Part shown: in pieces, positions 24,601-37,400 of the stretch
Position numbering within the stretch: the stretch's first letter is position 1
Layout: every line of letters starts with the position of its first letter
Source: Tomocerus qinae
Taxonomy: Eukaryota; Arthropoda; Collembola; Entomobryomorpha; Tomoceridae
Reading direction: 5' to 3'
Assembly (NCBI GenBank): GCA_020055645.1
Contig: CM034546.1
Location: 106,892,875-106,956,874 of the forward strand
Length of the DNA: 64,000 bases
The notes under the pieces: generated by a model
What the model was told of the DNA's origin: nothing
Database searches by the model: none
What the model saw: the letters and a program-made list of their open reading frames with translations, nothing else
Made by a program: the position numbers and the translations under genes

Positions 24601-27600
24601 ACTTCACTAAAGGTGTCTAATAATTCATTTTAATGCTATCTCATGCACATTTTGTACGCAAATGAGTGGACGATGAGAATATAGATGGCTAAAAGATAGT
24701 GAAAAGATCAACAAGATAAAACTATTGTGTAATAGTTTCTTTTTGGTAGCGCACGGCTTAATTTGGAATGAAAAACGCGTGTTACGAATTAATGTATACA
24801 AAAATCCTATCTTTTGTCAGTGTACATTGATGACAATGTCATTGTACTAGATTACAGTATATTATAATGTTATTTACGTAGATTTTATTCTTATGAATGC
24901 TATACAAGCAAGTGTACTGTTTACTATAGGACAGATTTGTAAAACTGTCTTGCACAAGTAAATGATAAAACTTACTTTAACATATTTTAGCATTTAGAAT
25001 GGGATAATCTTTAAATGGAAAGGATAGCGAGTACTGTAATTATGTCATTGTGAGATTATCATAATGTAAGTATAGTAATACTACAACTACAATGACTTAC
25101 TATAAGATATAATACTTATGTAATCACTATCTACAATAGTACAAGATAATAATATAACATTGTAGTAGTACCATTATAGCTGTGCATATAAGTAGGTACT
25201 ATTTTTACTGATATAATGCAACTGAGAATTAATCCTCATATTATTTGCATTCTTAGCACATGTGATAATCATGCAGTAATCAAAATATTCGTATAATAAT
25301 TGGCAGACGTAAACATCCAATTGGGAGGGGATTACCTTTGGTAAACAAATAACACTTGCTGATTCACTCACCCTGCCATTGTCAGTTTCATTGCTACTGC
25401 TGTCCTATTTCTGTAATTTGCTATATCATTACTGAAGAACGTAGAATTAGCATTACATATGCTGTGCCGTAGCGAACAATCATTGTTACTATGATTTAAA
25501 TTGTCAGAAAAGGACTAGGATATTACTTTTGTAAAGGTCGACCTCCACAATTCATCTAAATTAAGTCAATATACTCTATACCTAAGGGTACTGGGCTACA
25601 AGGAATACGATAGCCTGTATAAAGAATTAATGGACTACAAATCAATTACAGATACATAAACCAAAATGGTATACCAAACATTTCAATTTCAGTACATAGA
25701 AAGTACAAGAATTGGGAATCTGCAATAAGTTGTATATTATAATTTTACATTTTCTTAATTTTATATATGGTTGCAAACATTGACATCATTTACATCGACA
25801 TTGTTTTCTACGGAATAAGTTTGAATGTCGAGAATGTTTGAAAAAGAAAATATGGTTGATCATTTGATTTCTTTATAAATTCATGTATAGGTCCAAGTCT
25901 CTTGTGGATGCGTTATGAATGAGTTTTGTATTGCAGCAATATTATTAGTATAATACTACCAGGCTTAAACATTTTTACAGTGAGATAAATAATAGATTTG
26001 TTACAACTGCAATGAAAGCATTTGTGTATTAACAATTTTCAAGATTGAGTACATAGGTCTGAATTTGACTACTTGTGCATGATGCAATTCTTTGCTAAAA
26101 CAGTTGGTTAAAGGTGCACGGGTAATAAAATTTTATGGATACTTTGAAGAGCAGCTGTTTTGGATTAGGTGTGCCCTTAAATTGTGTAAGAATGTCTCCT
26201 GTCTCATGATAAATGCATTAGAGGTACTCTTGAGATTTTGTGGTGAATGGCATAAATAATGTAGAAGAAAGATGAGTATTTCAAAGTAATGACGTTACAT
26301 AATTTGTGCATCTTGGTATGCTCAAAGAAACAGAAGTTATCAAATGACAAAATAAAGAGACAAGGGATTGAAGAAGGAGCTTTGGTGAAGCGCGTCAACG
26401 TCAAAGTAGAGTTTATGTACTTATTACAGTGGGTTTATGTATTTGCATAACAAAAAGCGAGATAAAAGTGTTATTCAAGTGGAGGTCTGTAGCGCAATCC
26501 AAAAATGGCAGGAGGCTCCTTATAAGTTCAAGAGCAGTTTCTATGCATTATTACACTGGTAAAGAGATATGAGAGTGATACGAGCTGACAACGAAGGGAA
26601 TTGCAGAGACAATCATATAGGTGAATAGTCAAAGTCAAACGAAGACAAGAGCAGTGGACGGCATATAATTTATTATCTGTTGTCTATTCCGAGTAATCCT
26701 GCTTAGCCAGACTAGATTTGCTCTGATTTGCATTACACAGGAGAGACAAGATATTTACGGAGATACTTATTGTATAAAAGTAACTGCATTTTTATCCTTA
26801 CGATTGTTATTGCATGCAGCGCATGCAATCTTCAGGTTTACAAACAACTTTCTTACATAAAAAGCATTGAATAACAGTCGCATAATATCCTTGCTGATTT
26901 AAATACAATTACTACCTCTCTTGCTTTTGAATATATTAGAACAGCTACCGATCTCTGTAAGTGAAATACAATTTATATGTCTACACAAGAGCTTCTTTTC
27001 CATTAGAGATAATCAAATAGGTCTATTACATGAGTAATTTTGCTTTTGGATGTCATCTGCCCACAAAAATCATAGACATGTGATACCAGGTAGAGATACA
27101 GTTGAACTAAAAGATTATGTAGGACCACATTGAAGGAGATTTTTGTTACGAGGATAACTATGTTAGTAGGAATATTTTTTTGGAGAAAAGCCCACTGTCC
27201 TCCTATCTCTATCTTTTATGCTCAAAGGGAGACAGATCGTGAAGAGATAAAGCTTTTTATGCCATAAGCAATCCTCCCCTTCTTTAAAAGTGAAATTGAC
27301 CAGAGGCAAATAGAGTGACACCCTTTTGACTTGAAATACTACTTTAGTTTTGTATGCATTTGATATGCTTATTAATGTGATTAATATATATTGGCATGAC
27401 GCAAGTTGGAGATGATTCGATCAAAAGTGTAAATAAGTGTTCTCGCACAAAGTGTGGAAAGCAAATTGTGCAGGCAATAAATGAGCTAACGCCTTCGGTT
27501 GCGTTTTAAGTTTGAGACAAGTTTCTTCAATTCCATTAGTTGTGCAAAGGGCAAATTCCATGAAACTTGGCTCAGAATGAGTAGGGAAGCTCTCCAGAAA

Positions 27601-30600
27601 ATTATTTTCTTAGAATTTGCCATACCCACAAATACTTTTAATGAATTGCGCAGTTCTGAGTAGATGTGGTTATATGGTATCACAAATTATAGTAAAAACA
27701 TACCTAAGATGGAAAGGATACATTATGCATTATTTTATTGACATGGTCTACCTTGGTTTCACCTTTGGTCTTCAATTCATGGCTAAAGCAATTGCAAATA
27801 AACACTGGCAAATATTGATTCTAGCCAAGTTGCGTAAATTGAGATGAGAAGTTTAATTGTTTAATAACTACCTGTGAGCCCAAAATTATCTAGTCTGTAA
27901 CAAACTTTACCTTACGTGTTCTTTGATATCTACTTCCTAATTTGCTCTGCAAATGTGTATATGTTAAGTTGCTAAATAGAATCAATATTTAACAGCCAAT
28001 ATTGCAGCAAATTATACCTGTGAGCATTAGCATTGAAAGTTTCTGTATTATAATTTTCCAGAGTCCTAATGCTAATGTAGAAATGTTGTCGGTAGAGAGA
28101 ATATCATAGTGAATAATCTTGGTTAGAGGAAAACACTGTTTTTATTGAAGTGTAAATAAAATAGGCAAAGGTATGCATTTAGGTAGCACCCACAGAATGG
28201 ATTTTAATTTTCAAAATGAAATGTTGATGTAGATATCCAATGTAGTACGTAAGAAATGTTTGCAGATGAAAAGCTGTTATAAATATATGGCCTTGATTCG
28301 TGGTCTCTGGTCTCAGCTTTACTACCATGGAACTACTTAGTTTGATCTATTTAGCATTAGGCTGTACAATGTAGCGATGTACCTGAAATACACACTTACA
28401 TAAGTACTTACATTTTACAACATTAAAGTAGACTCAATTCTTTACGTTTGGATTTCATTAGGATCTATATACATTTCTACTTCAGCCCAGGAATTAGATT
28501 GTTATACAGTCACATAAGGGTTTGTCTGGACTACAATGCAATATTACAAATTGTTTTTTTGATATACTAGGAACATATATAGCCTTCTAATAAGGATAAA
28601 TATATACTGACATTTACATAGTTGCATTTACACATAATCTCAATTTCCTCTTCACACCAGTCTACTCTCTAAGCTGCAATCCAACTGGATAAAATAAACA
28701 TGCCTTGCCTACTCCATGTACAATTCTGTGCAAAATGTAATACGATGCAACTATGTAATAGTATGTAGGTGTATACTGGGTGAGTAAATTAAAACAAGTA
28801 AAACAAAAGAAGGATGAAATGCGGATTTGGGATTAGATCATACAGTACTTAGTAAGCTCTATATTGGAGTAGTGTATAGGTATACATTTATATAATAATG
28901 AAACCACTGGGTTACATTGCATAATATTATGCCATTGAATATAATACCTATCCTTAACTACTCCGTATTATTATAGTCTTGTATAAAGTGTATCAACTGA
29001 GCTGTGGAAGGTAGGAGAATTCTTTCTAGGATTTCAATGTTTATGGTTGAAATGGTTCTGTCTGCTCTTTGTAGCAAAACAACAACGTAGCAGAGCAAGT
29101 TATCTAGGTAGTTAATACATAATACATATTACTGGACCACTGCACTCAGCAGGCACTTGTTTTATTTGTGTATATACTCAAATGTAGCTAAATAAGTTTA
29201 CATAATATACCTATACGTAAACCATAACCCATAGCCATACAAACAAATAGTCTGCCCAGCCGTAATCTAATCATGAAGGAGAGGGAAAGGAAACCACCGT
29301 TTAACTCTAGAGATCCTTTCAACTTCTTCTGCAAAATAAGCACTACAGATGCATATACTTAAAACTACCCCACCTGTGTGTATCTCTTTGTGCAGATTCT
29401 AAAATACTTTATTGCATGTTGGCAAGTTGTTATGCATTGTTGATTATACATCCAGTAGAGTATTTTTATGTAGTAAAAAGGTATTCTTCTATTGGTTGTA
29501 TCTGTATTTAGGTACCAGTTTACAAGAATCCTGTATCTATTGCTACTACGTAGATTTGCGAATAGTTTAAGCTATTAGGTACACGCTAATTTTCAAGCGA
29601 ACATAACAAATACATTATATTATTGCAAAGAACATTTGCCGTTAGTGTACTATGATGTTTTTATGTCTTCTTTTGTATTCTAAGTGTGTATAGAGGATGC
29701 ATTGGTATTTATATACAATGCAGTAGGTTAACAAGTTAAATCAAGAATGCTCATAGATAATATTCTGAATTGCGAATTTCTGTAGATTTACAGCAATTTG
29801 CAACTTTATTTATCTTCAAAAAAAACATAGGGTTTGTAAAAAGGACCGGAAACATCCACAAGGTCAATAAATAGCCGCTTTCCGGATATTTCATCGCAAA
29901 ATATATGGTTGTTTCCGCAAATAATGCTACCTATCTCTACTCTAGACAATCAATGGAGTATCCCAAAATGTATTATTATTTCAAGGTATAACCATTCAAA
30001 ATAGCAAACCATGAATTCGCATTCAACTTTGGTGTCGACAGGTACTACAGATGTATTTATAACCACAATGAAATCCAAACTATTACGTGATGACTATTAT
30101 GAGTATATATATTGGAATGCTGTAGTAGTACCTACTATATCATCTGTAATATAATGCGTACTACAAATGAAGGGGTTACACGAGTATGACAATTTAATTC
30201 AATTCAAACTCTGATTGTCAGCATACACAATCAGTTAGCTCAGCACACTGCAAACACGCGCAGAATAGAAGAGGACTCTAAAAGTTTTGCATTCCAGCCA
30301 AAGTTTAGGCCAAAGCGATCAAGCAAACGTAATGTAAATCATCATCAATCAAACACACACGCCCGACTGTGTTTAAGTAGGCGTGAGGAAAAGAATTGAA
30401 TATTCCATGTTCCTTCAAAAGAGTAATTCTTGGGCAAATACCATTAGCAGCTCAATTTAAAAATGTACACACACAATTCTTATTGCAAATACAAATACTA
30501 CCAGTAATAAAACTACATTACTACTGACTGATGCTATATTTATAAATTGTGTGTAATATAGCAGATGTAGTATTAGTTCTAGGAGTACTCTCATTTTTAA

Positions 30601-33600
30601 ACTTAATAAAATATAGATCAACTCTAAAGTAGTAGATTGAAGAGATAAGGGAAAACTGGAATAAAATCCTTAATACAAAGTGAAGCAATGACCAAGTGGG
30701 GTGAAAAGAATCTCGTTCAGGTACCTACTGTAGTGTATAAATGGTATAACTGTTTGTGAGATATATCTAGACAAGTGGAATGTTAAATATAGACATAGTT
30801 ACTACTAGATGCTTAGGGTCCATTATAAAGTCAACCCTGGAGTGCCTTCCTTTATTTTTATCTCAGCTTTCCATGTCAACTTGGTATTTTCTGACGTAAA
30901 GGAGGAAAGGAGATTATTATTATTATAGGAAACTTGCACAGAGTTTCATCCTCTTATCTCAGCTTAGACTGAGAGTATGCAGAGAAGAAAATCACCCAAG
31001 TGGAACCACAACAAAAGAATTTGTGTACCATTTTTCATCGTTCTTTACCCGAATTGCATGCATAAAATAAAATGGTGTGATTGTTGTATGACGTAAGTGT
31101 ATTATTATGCATCTTCCGCTCCGTCGACTTGTCTCATCTCTCTCCTGCCACTCTACTACCACCAGGCCAGACCAATGTCAATTAAACTGACCAAACTTTT
31201 CCCATCGCGGCCTCTCTATGCGAGCAAAAACTTTAGTTTACTTACATAAGTATTTACTCGACCTGCCCAGACATGTCAGTCAATACTTGTAAACTATTTA
31301 GGTATAAGTTATAGTTATATAACTTTTATATAAATATATAGGTCCGTTTTATTGGTAGACTTTGTAAATATTGCGGTAAATAAATCATTGAAGATGTGCA
31401 CTAACCCGGTTGGTACCCATTGAACTTTTTCTTTGTGGGGATGCAAGGTTACCGAAAATTGCATCTTGAGCGAATCAATTTATTGTAATTTTTTATATGA
31501 ATTATTTATTACCAAACCTATGTTAATGCAGTTATGGCATCTCCTAGTACTAAAGTCTTTATAGAATTTTTATGGTAATACTAAACTAAAAACTTAGCCA
31601 TCCTTCACTCACTATTAATGCGTGTAAACAGCTACATTTTACAACGCTGATGTATTCTCGTTCTATAGTAGAATGGACAATGGATGCCAAATTGGTAGAT
31701 AGTTAAATAAGGATATGTACAGTTGCATGGAATTGTAACGTGACGATCCAAGTGATTTTTCGATTAGTGAATTAGAAGCGCCGACGCTGGGTTCTTCCGG
31801 TTTAATGTCCAGTCTAGCTCTACTTATCATGTCAACTGTCTAGATTGGCTGGTCAGAATTGAAATCATGGGGAGAGTTCAGTTCATGAATAAATATTACA
31901 TTACCTACTGAATACATGTTTTATAGCACCGTTGCGATACATTTTTAATTACAGCTAACCGATAATGTTACTGTTAACTGCTTAAGTGCCGGTACCTGTT
32001 AAATATGCTTTATTATATACTCGTACTCTCAATTCATTCAAAAGTGTTTTCGATTTTGTTAGCGATCACACGTTGTAAAATATTTCTCTGCAGGTTCTTT
32101 ACAAAAGAATTTTATGCGTAGGATGCATGTAGGAACTTGATTGTTCCGTCCGATTGAAATTCATCTCTATAAATCATGTACTACTAGTATTACAGATAGT
32201 GTAGAGCAGTTAAGTTGCCAAACTGAATGAAATACATTGAATAGATAATAGCTTATAGCTTACATTCTGGAATGTAATTCAGACAGATAGCAGGTTGCAT
32301 GTTATATTTCTTTATTTACTTGTTGGCTAGCCTAATGTTTTCATTAACTAGTGTAATGCATTACTATCTGTATTGCGTGTATTTTAGTAGGGATCTTTTG
32401 TTCATGAGTATAGGACTATATAGGTGTTTACGTAACATACCTACTAGTACTACTATGTGTGTATGTCCTCTCTAAATAACAATAACAATGTAGACTCCTG
32501 CAAACTGCACCTATAGAAGCTACAACAATAAATAAATATTCACGAGAAGAAAATTCGTCGTTGGCCCGAGGTCAACGATCCGTATCGTTTTGCATTCGAT
32601 TCAAAATCCAAACCCCAATTCCATCTCGGACGTATCTATTTTATTTCGTTTGTGTGGTTCTTGTTAGTTGCTGGTGGTCGGCTCAAATTAACCTTATGGA
32701 TTTTTAGTTACTTACAGTACAACTACCAGTTCGTCAGCCTTATTACCTTCAGAAATTATAAATATAGTCTCTCCACTGTAAATATCATATTGTAGAGATG
32801 ATTCATAACGTTTTTAGCGTACGGATTATTATTCAGGCTGATAAGAACATATTCGGACACGTACTTGTTGGAGAGAGTGAGCAATGCAATAAATAAGCAT
32901 ACCTAACTCTTATTTAGTATTGTTAGTCGTCCGCATCTCTATGTGGCATCCCGTGGCATCATATCAATGTCGAAAGTATACAGTAATAGATTTGCATAAT
33001 GGTATACACATATGTTAGATGTACCTATGCAAGTATGTAATACAATCCGTTCTTGAACTGCATGCTAATTCTGGCTACAACCACAACCATCCCAAATCCT
33101 ATGGCTCTATTGCATATGCGTTTGGAATTTTTAATTAACTAGCATTGCTTTCCTGGATAGCTCAGTTAAGCCGAAACTACCTAACATAAAAATATCTAGA
33201 CATTGAGCATACTCTAAAATGGTACTTGATTACAGTACTCAACACACCTAACTTGTCTTTTCAAAGAATTTAGATACTAATAATAATTACGGTAAATCAT
33301 ATGTAATATAATATGAATTATATTTAATCCATTCATGCATGTTTACATACTTATGCAGAATCAATTTTCTAAATATGTATTTACTTTTGCATGCTTTCCT
33401 ATATCACTGTCTGTACCACAGAGTATGTCTGTACCACAATGAACTAATGTGTGGTTTGTTTGTATTTGGACACTTAACTGCAGAATTGGAAAGTGATTAC
33501 TGTTTCTCCATCTAAATTAACATGCTAAATAGAAAAAATTATTTATTATTTAGTCTATATAAAATAGTAGTTTTTTCTGATAATGATCTGTCATATCACA

Positions 33601-34412
33601 ATATTATGAATTCAAACAACTGATTAAATAAAAATTGAAACTATCGTTAAGCTAAAAAAAATAATGCAAAAAATTGCTGCCAAACATAAGTATTGGATAC
33701 TTATTTAGTTCTATAGATTTACTAAAACAGATACTTTGGACCACAGTTTCTTAATAATACATGCGAGTCTAGATAATACCTAATAAATATATAATGATGT
33801 ACTACATACGATAAGTTTTAATTTAAGACCAACTAGTATTGTAAATATTTGCTGGATAAAAGTGTATCATGTTAATTAGAAGTAGAGGATGGATTGACGG
33901 AAGGAATAGTATTACTGAATAATCGAAGTCATAAAATATAGTATAGGATCGTAATACAAATGCACTTCAGTAATGGTTTCCAATAAATCATTGCAAGAAA
34001 ATAGTGTCCATTATCCATATTAAGTAAAGGCAAGCATGTGACAAATCGTGCATGAAACTGTGACGTATTGTTAGCTGGCAAAATGTGACGGTTGATTTAA
34101 TTCTACTTTGCACTATAGAAGATTCTGCAATTTGCACTCACATCCGTCGTTTTCTTAAAGTTAGGACGAAAAAGTAGTGGAAAGATTGGATTAGCTAACA
34201 TGCATTTTATTTTGCACTTTATAGTGCCAATAAAGAATGTATCGGGGAGTTTAGCATTTAGCTATGGAGGGTAGGTATATTAAGCAATATATTTTAGGTA
34301 GGAGGGCAATTGACATTGACCATGTAATAGTTTATAGCTTGCTCTATTCTTGTGGTTATGGTATTACCAAGTTGAAGGTATACTAAAGTGATTTTTTGTG
34401 TTTTCATTACAG
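18661..34412. other. Long gene-free region, possibly including an upstream intron of the SEA/EGF gene
   Basis: No supported coding exon. Since the first coding exon of the downstream gene starts exactly at ATG behind a good acceptor (TTTTCATTACAG), part of this region may be a 5' UTR intron. A CpG-bearing patch at about 32,550-32,690 is the most promoter-like place I noticed. A small perfect hairpin lies at 26809-26829 (9-bp stem around AGC). Open frames here (for example 19204-19452 and 27617-27847) look like chance. Confidence 0.4.
32550..32690 (+). promoter_or_regulatory. Candidate CpG-bearing promoter or 5' UTR patch
   Basis: In a region otherwise almost devoid of CG dinucleotides, the roughly 90 bp from TTCGTCGTTGGCCCGAGGTC onward hold about eight CpGs. 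They include a near-palindromic CGTTGGCCCGAGGTCAACG with an AGGTCA nuclear-receptor half-site-like hexamer. It lies about 1.7 kb upstream of the first coding exon of the SEA/EGF gene. No TATA box or donor site could be fixed. Confidence 0.2.
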
Positions 34413-37400
34413 ATGAGTGTCTCAAGCGGTAGTGACGTTACGATTCCCATTCAGGATTCGCCTCCTCCTCCTCCGTCTCCATATGCCAATAGGAATGGAG
34501 AAGAGAACATGTCAAAAACTCCAGAACCTCGAGGAGATGTAATTGTCAACACTGGAATAGACAATGAAGCGTATCAAGTGGAGAGCAAAGATGACAAAGA
34601 CTCTAAGGATTCTCATAACACGCAGATCACTATGAATGGGACTGGAGATGCTCAACCTCCACTCAATGAAGCACTCAACTCTGAATTGATCAATCTCAAT
34701 ATTTTAAACACTATCCCAGATAAACCACAACCTGAGTTTGGACCTTATGACAATTTCGACGAGTATTTTATTCCTGTCAATCAACATAAGAAATTCCTTC
34801 GGTAAGATTCTCTATGGTTTATTTACTTACTAACACAATTGAGATGTTAGATCATTTATATACCCAATACCCACACCCATTATCTCTTAAATCAACATTG
34901 ATTTTCCCTATTTTGATTTCATTGTAAAATGATTTACCTCACTTGACTATGTAGACTTCAACATCATAGAAGGCTTGCATAATGTAGATAGCGATGGAAT
35001 AGGGATTAATTAATTTGTAAATGTGTCTATTTGCTATTATTCCTATAAGGATTCATAGAAATAGTCTGGTAACAAATGTAATTGTAGAACCCGTAGAATC
35101 ATAGTCATGGTAGAATGTAGTGGCCGTTGTTAGCTTAAGTAAATATTTACGAGTAATTCTGTGGATGTGGGCTGTTTCTTAGTGTCATTAAATAATCAAT
35201 CATTGAAGTAAATAGTACCTGATAGCCCATCACGGAATACCTTTCAAATAATGCAGGAACTCCCACAAACTTGGTTCTTTTATCTTACAGTTTGCTAAGA
35301 TTGAACTTAAGGTATGTTCTATTTTGTTTACATAATACTAAAATTCTTTCGCATTATTGTTTGCATAAACACCGAAACTTTTCTTCCAACACTTTGGGTT
35401 AAATACAACTATGTGTATAAGCAGACTTATGATTCTTTTTTTAGTTAAGAGTGATTAATGTATTCTGTAGATATAATAGGTAGATCAGTGTTAGTACTAA
35501 CGTGCAAGCAAATATGTACAAAAGGCATTGGCTATTTTAAAATACATTACTTACCTAAACTGGGTGAAAGAAGTTTTGTGTGAATAATTTAATGAAAAAG
35601 TGAAATTATGTGATGATAGGAGAAATGCATTTCATGGGATGGTAACTCAGAAGCTGTCTTTGTACATGTGTTCGTGAATGAGATTTATGTGTTTCTGTTA
35701 TGAATAGTGTGCATAATGATCTTAAGATTTCTTTAAGCCCGTCATTTAGAATTTATATACATAGCATAATGATATGGTAGGTAATAAAATAGTCTATTAA
35801 GGAAAAGGGTGTGCAAAAGTAATGCACGTAAGGCAAACTAACAATTATTGTGCGAATGAGTCACTTGAGTTTTCATTGTTATATCTTTAAGGAGAAGTGA
35901 GAAGTTGTACGTGACTAAAGACAAGAGGAAACAAAGTCAATGGAAGAAATACATTTGCTGGATCATCGGTGCCTTCATTCTTGCTGCGATAGTCACTGTG
36001 GCCGTCTTAGCTGGAGGTTTGTCCTTTTTTACACCCTAAGCAATCAAACATTCATTCTTATGTATCTATCTAGCCCTCGCCTACAAATCTCAACACAAAC
36101 AAACGCCTAGCTTTGTTTTGCGACATTTCCTTGATATTGTACACAACAGTAGGTATGCAATAATTAATTGTCAGGAAAAATGTTCGATTTTTTCCCGTTT
36201 TCCACTTGAAGAAAATGTTTTGTACAAGAACACCTTCATCATTGTCATTCGATAACATTGAATACTCTGTAATTTAAATAAAATGTATAATGCACACCTG
36301 TTTTCTTGTATAAACACATTTCATTGTTACATAAAACTTCTTTTTTTGTGAGAGGATTTTCATGTGTATGGAAAATTGAGATTCAGATATATTGCAAGGT
36401 AAATCAAGGGTTAGATCTTCTAGGTTTCATTTCATTGGCTAATTTTTTGCCCTGTTACATTTCAGTTGGCCTTATTCCTCAGAAATCGGCTAATTCGTTT
36501 GTGACAGACAGCGTAGTAGGAACGACCCCGGAATTTAGCTCACCCTCATCGACCACAACTGAAAATCGACTCACGCCTGCCCTATCCACTTCTACATCCA
36601 CGGAATATGTCACAACAACCACGACCACAACCTCGGCTCCTACTGCACCCTTGGATGACACTTACGGTTAGACCAATTCTACTTTTCACATCACCATATA
36701 GTTTGAAATTCAATGTATAAAATTTGATCTTTTATATTTAGTTCCGAATACTGCCGATGTCGAGTTCCACTTAAACGACCTGTCTTACGAAGCCGCTTTG
36801 AATGACAAGACTACCGACAGATTCCGTGAATTGGCATCCGAACTTGAACAGGAAGTAAGTTCTTATTTCTTCCCTTTAGTACGTTAATAAATATTTATGG
36901 CAGATACCCACCCAAATAGCTGAAAGCGGTTGATTCTTGTATCTTAGTGGGTAGTTAATGATTAGTGTCATCCCTAATGGCTTGCCATATCGAGATTAAA
37001 ACACCTTTGGTGTAGTGTGGAAGTAATAGTAGGTATGATAATGATTTTTTTATTATCGCAGATGAAATTCGTATTGAAAAGAGATGCCGGTTTGGAAAGC
37101 ACCTTTGCTCGAGTAATCCAATTCTCGTAAGTCATTCACATTGTATTTCTTGCTTATCTTTGGTATAAAAAAATCTTAGTATAACAGATCTCTTAAAGAG
37201 ATTAGTAAGTGAAATTTCTCGTAAATAAAATCACATTACCATCAGCAAAATAATTGTAATGGATCCTAATAATGGGTTTAATGGACAATGAAGTGATTTA
37301 CTATGTTTACTTTTGCAGACCTGGCAGTGTCCACACTAAAATGCGTATCGGGTGGGTGGACGACAAGAAAAACATGGATGAAATCAAAATGGCTCTGTCT

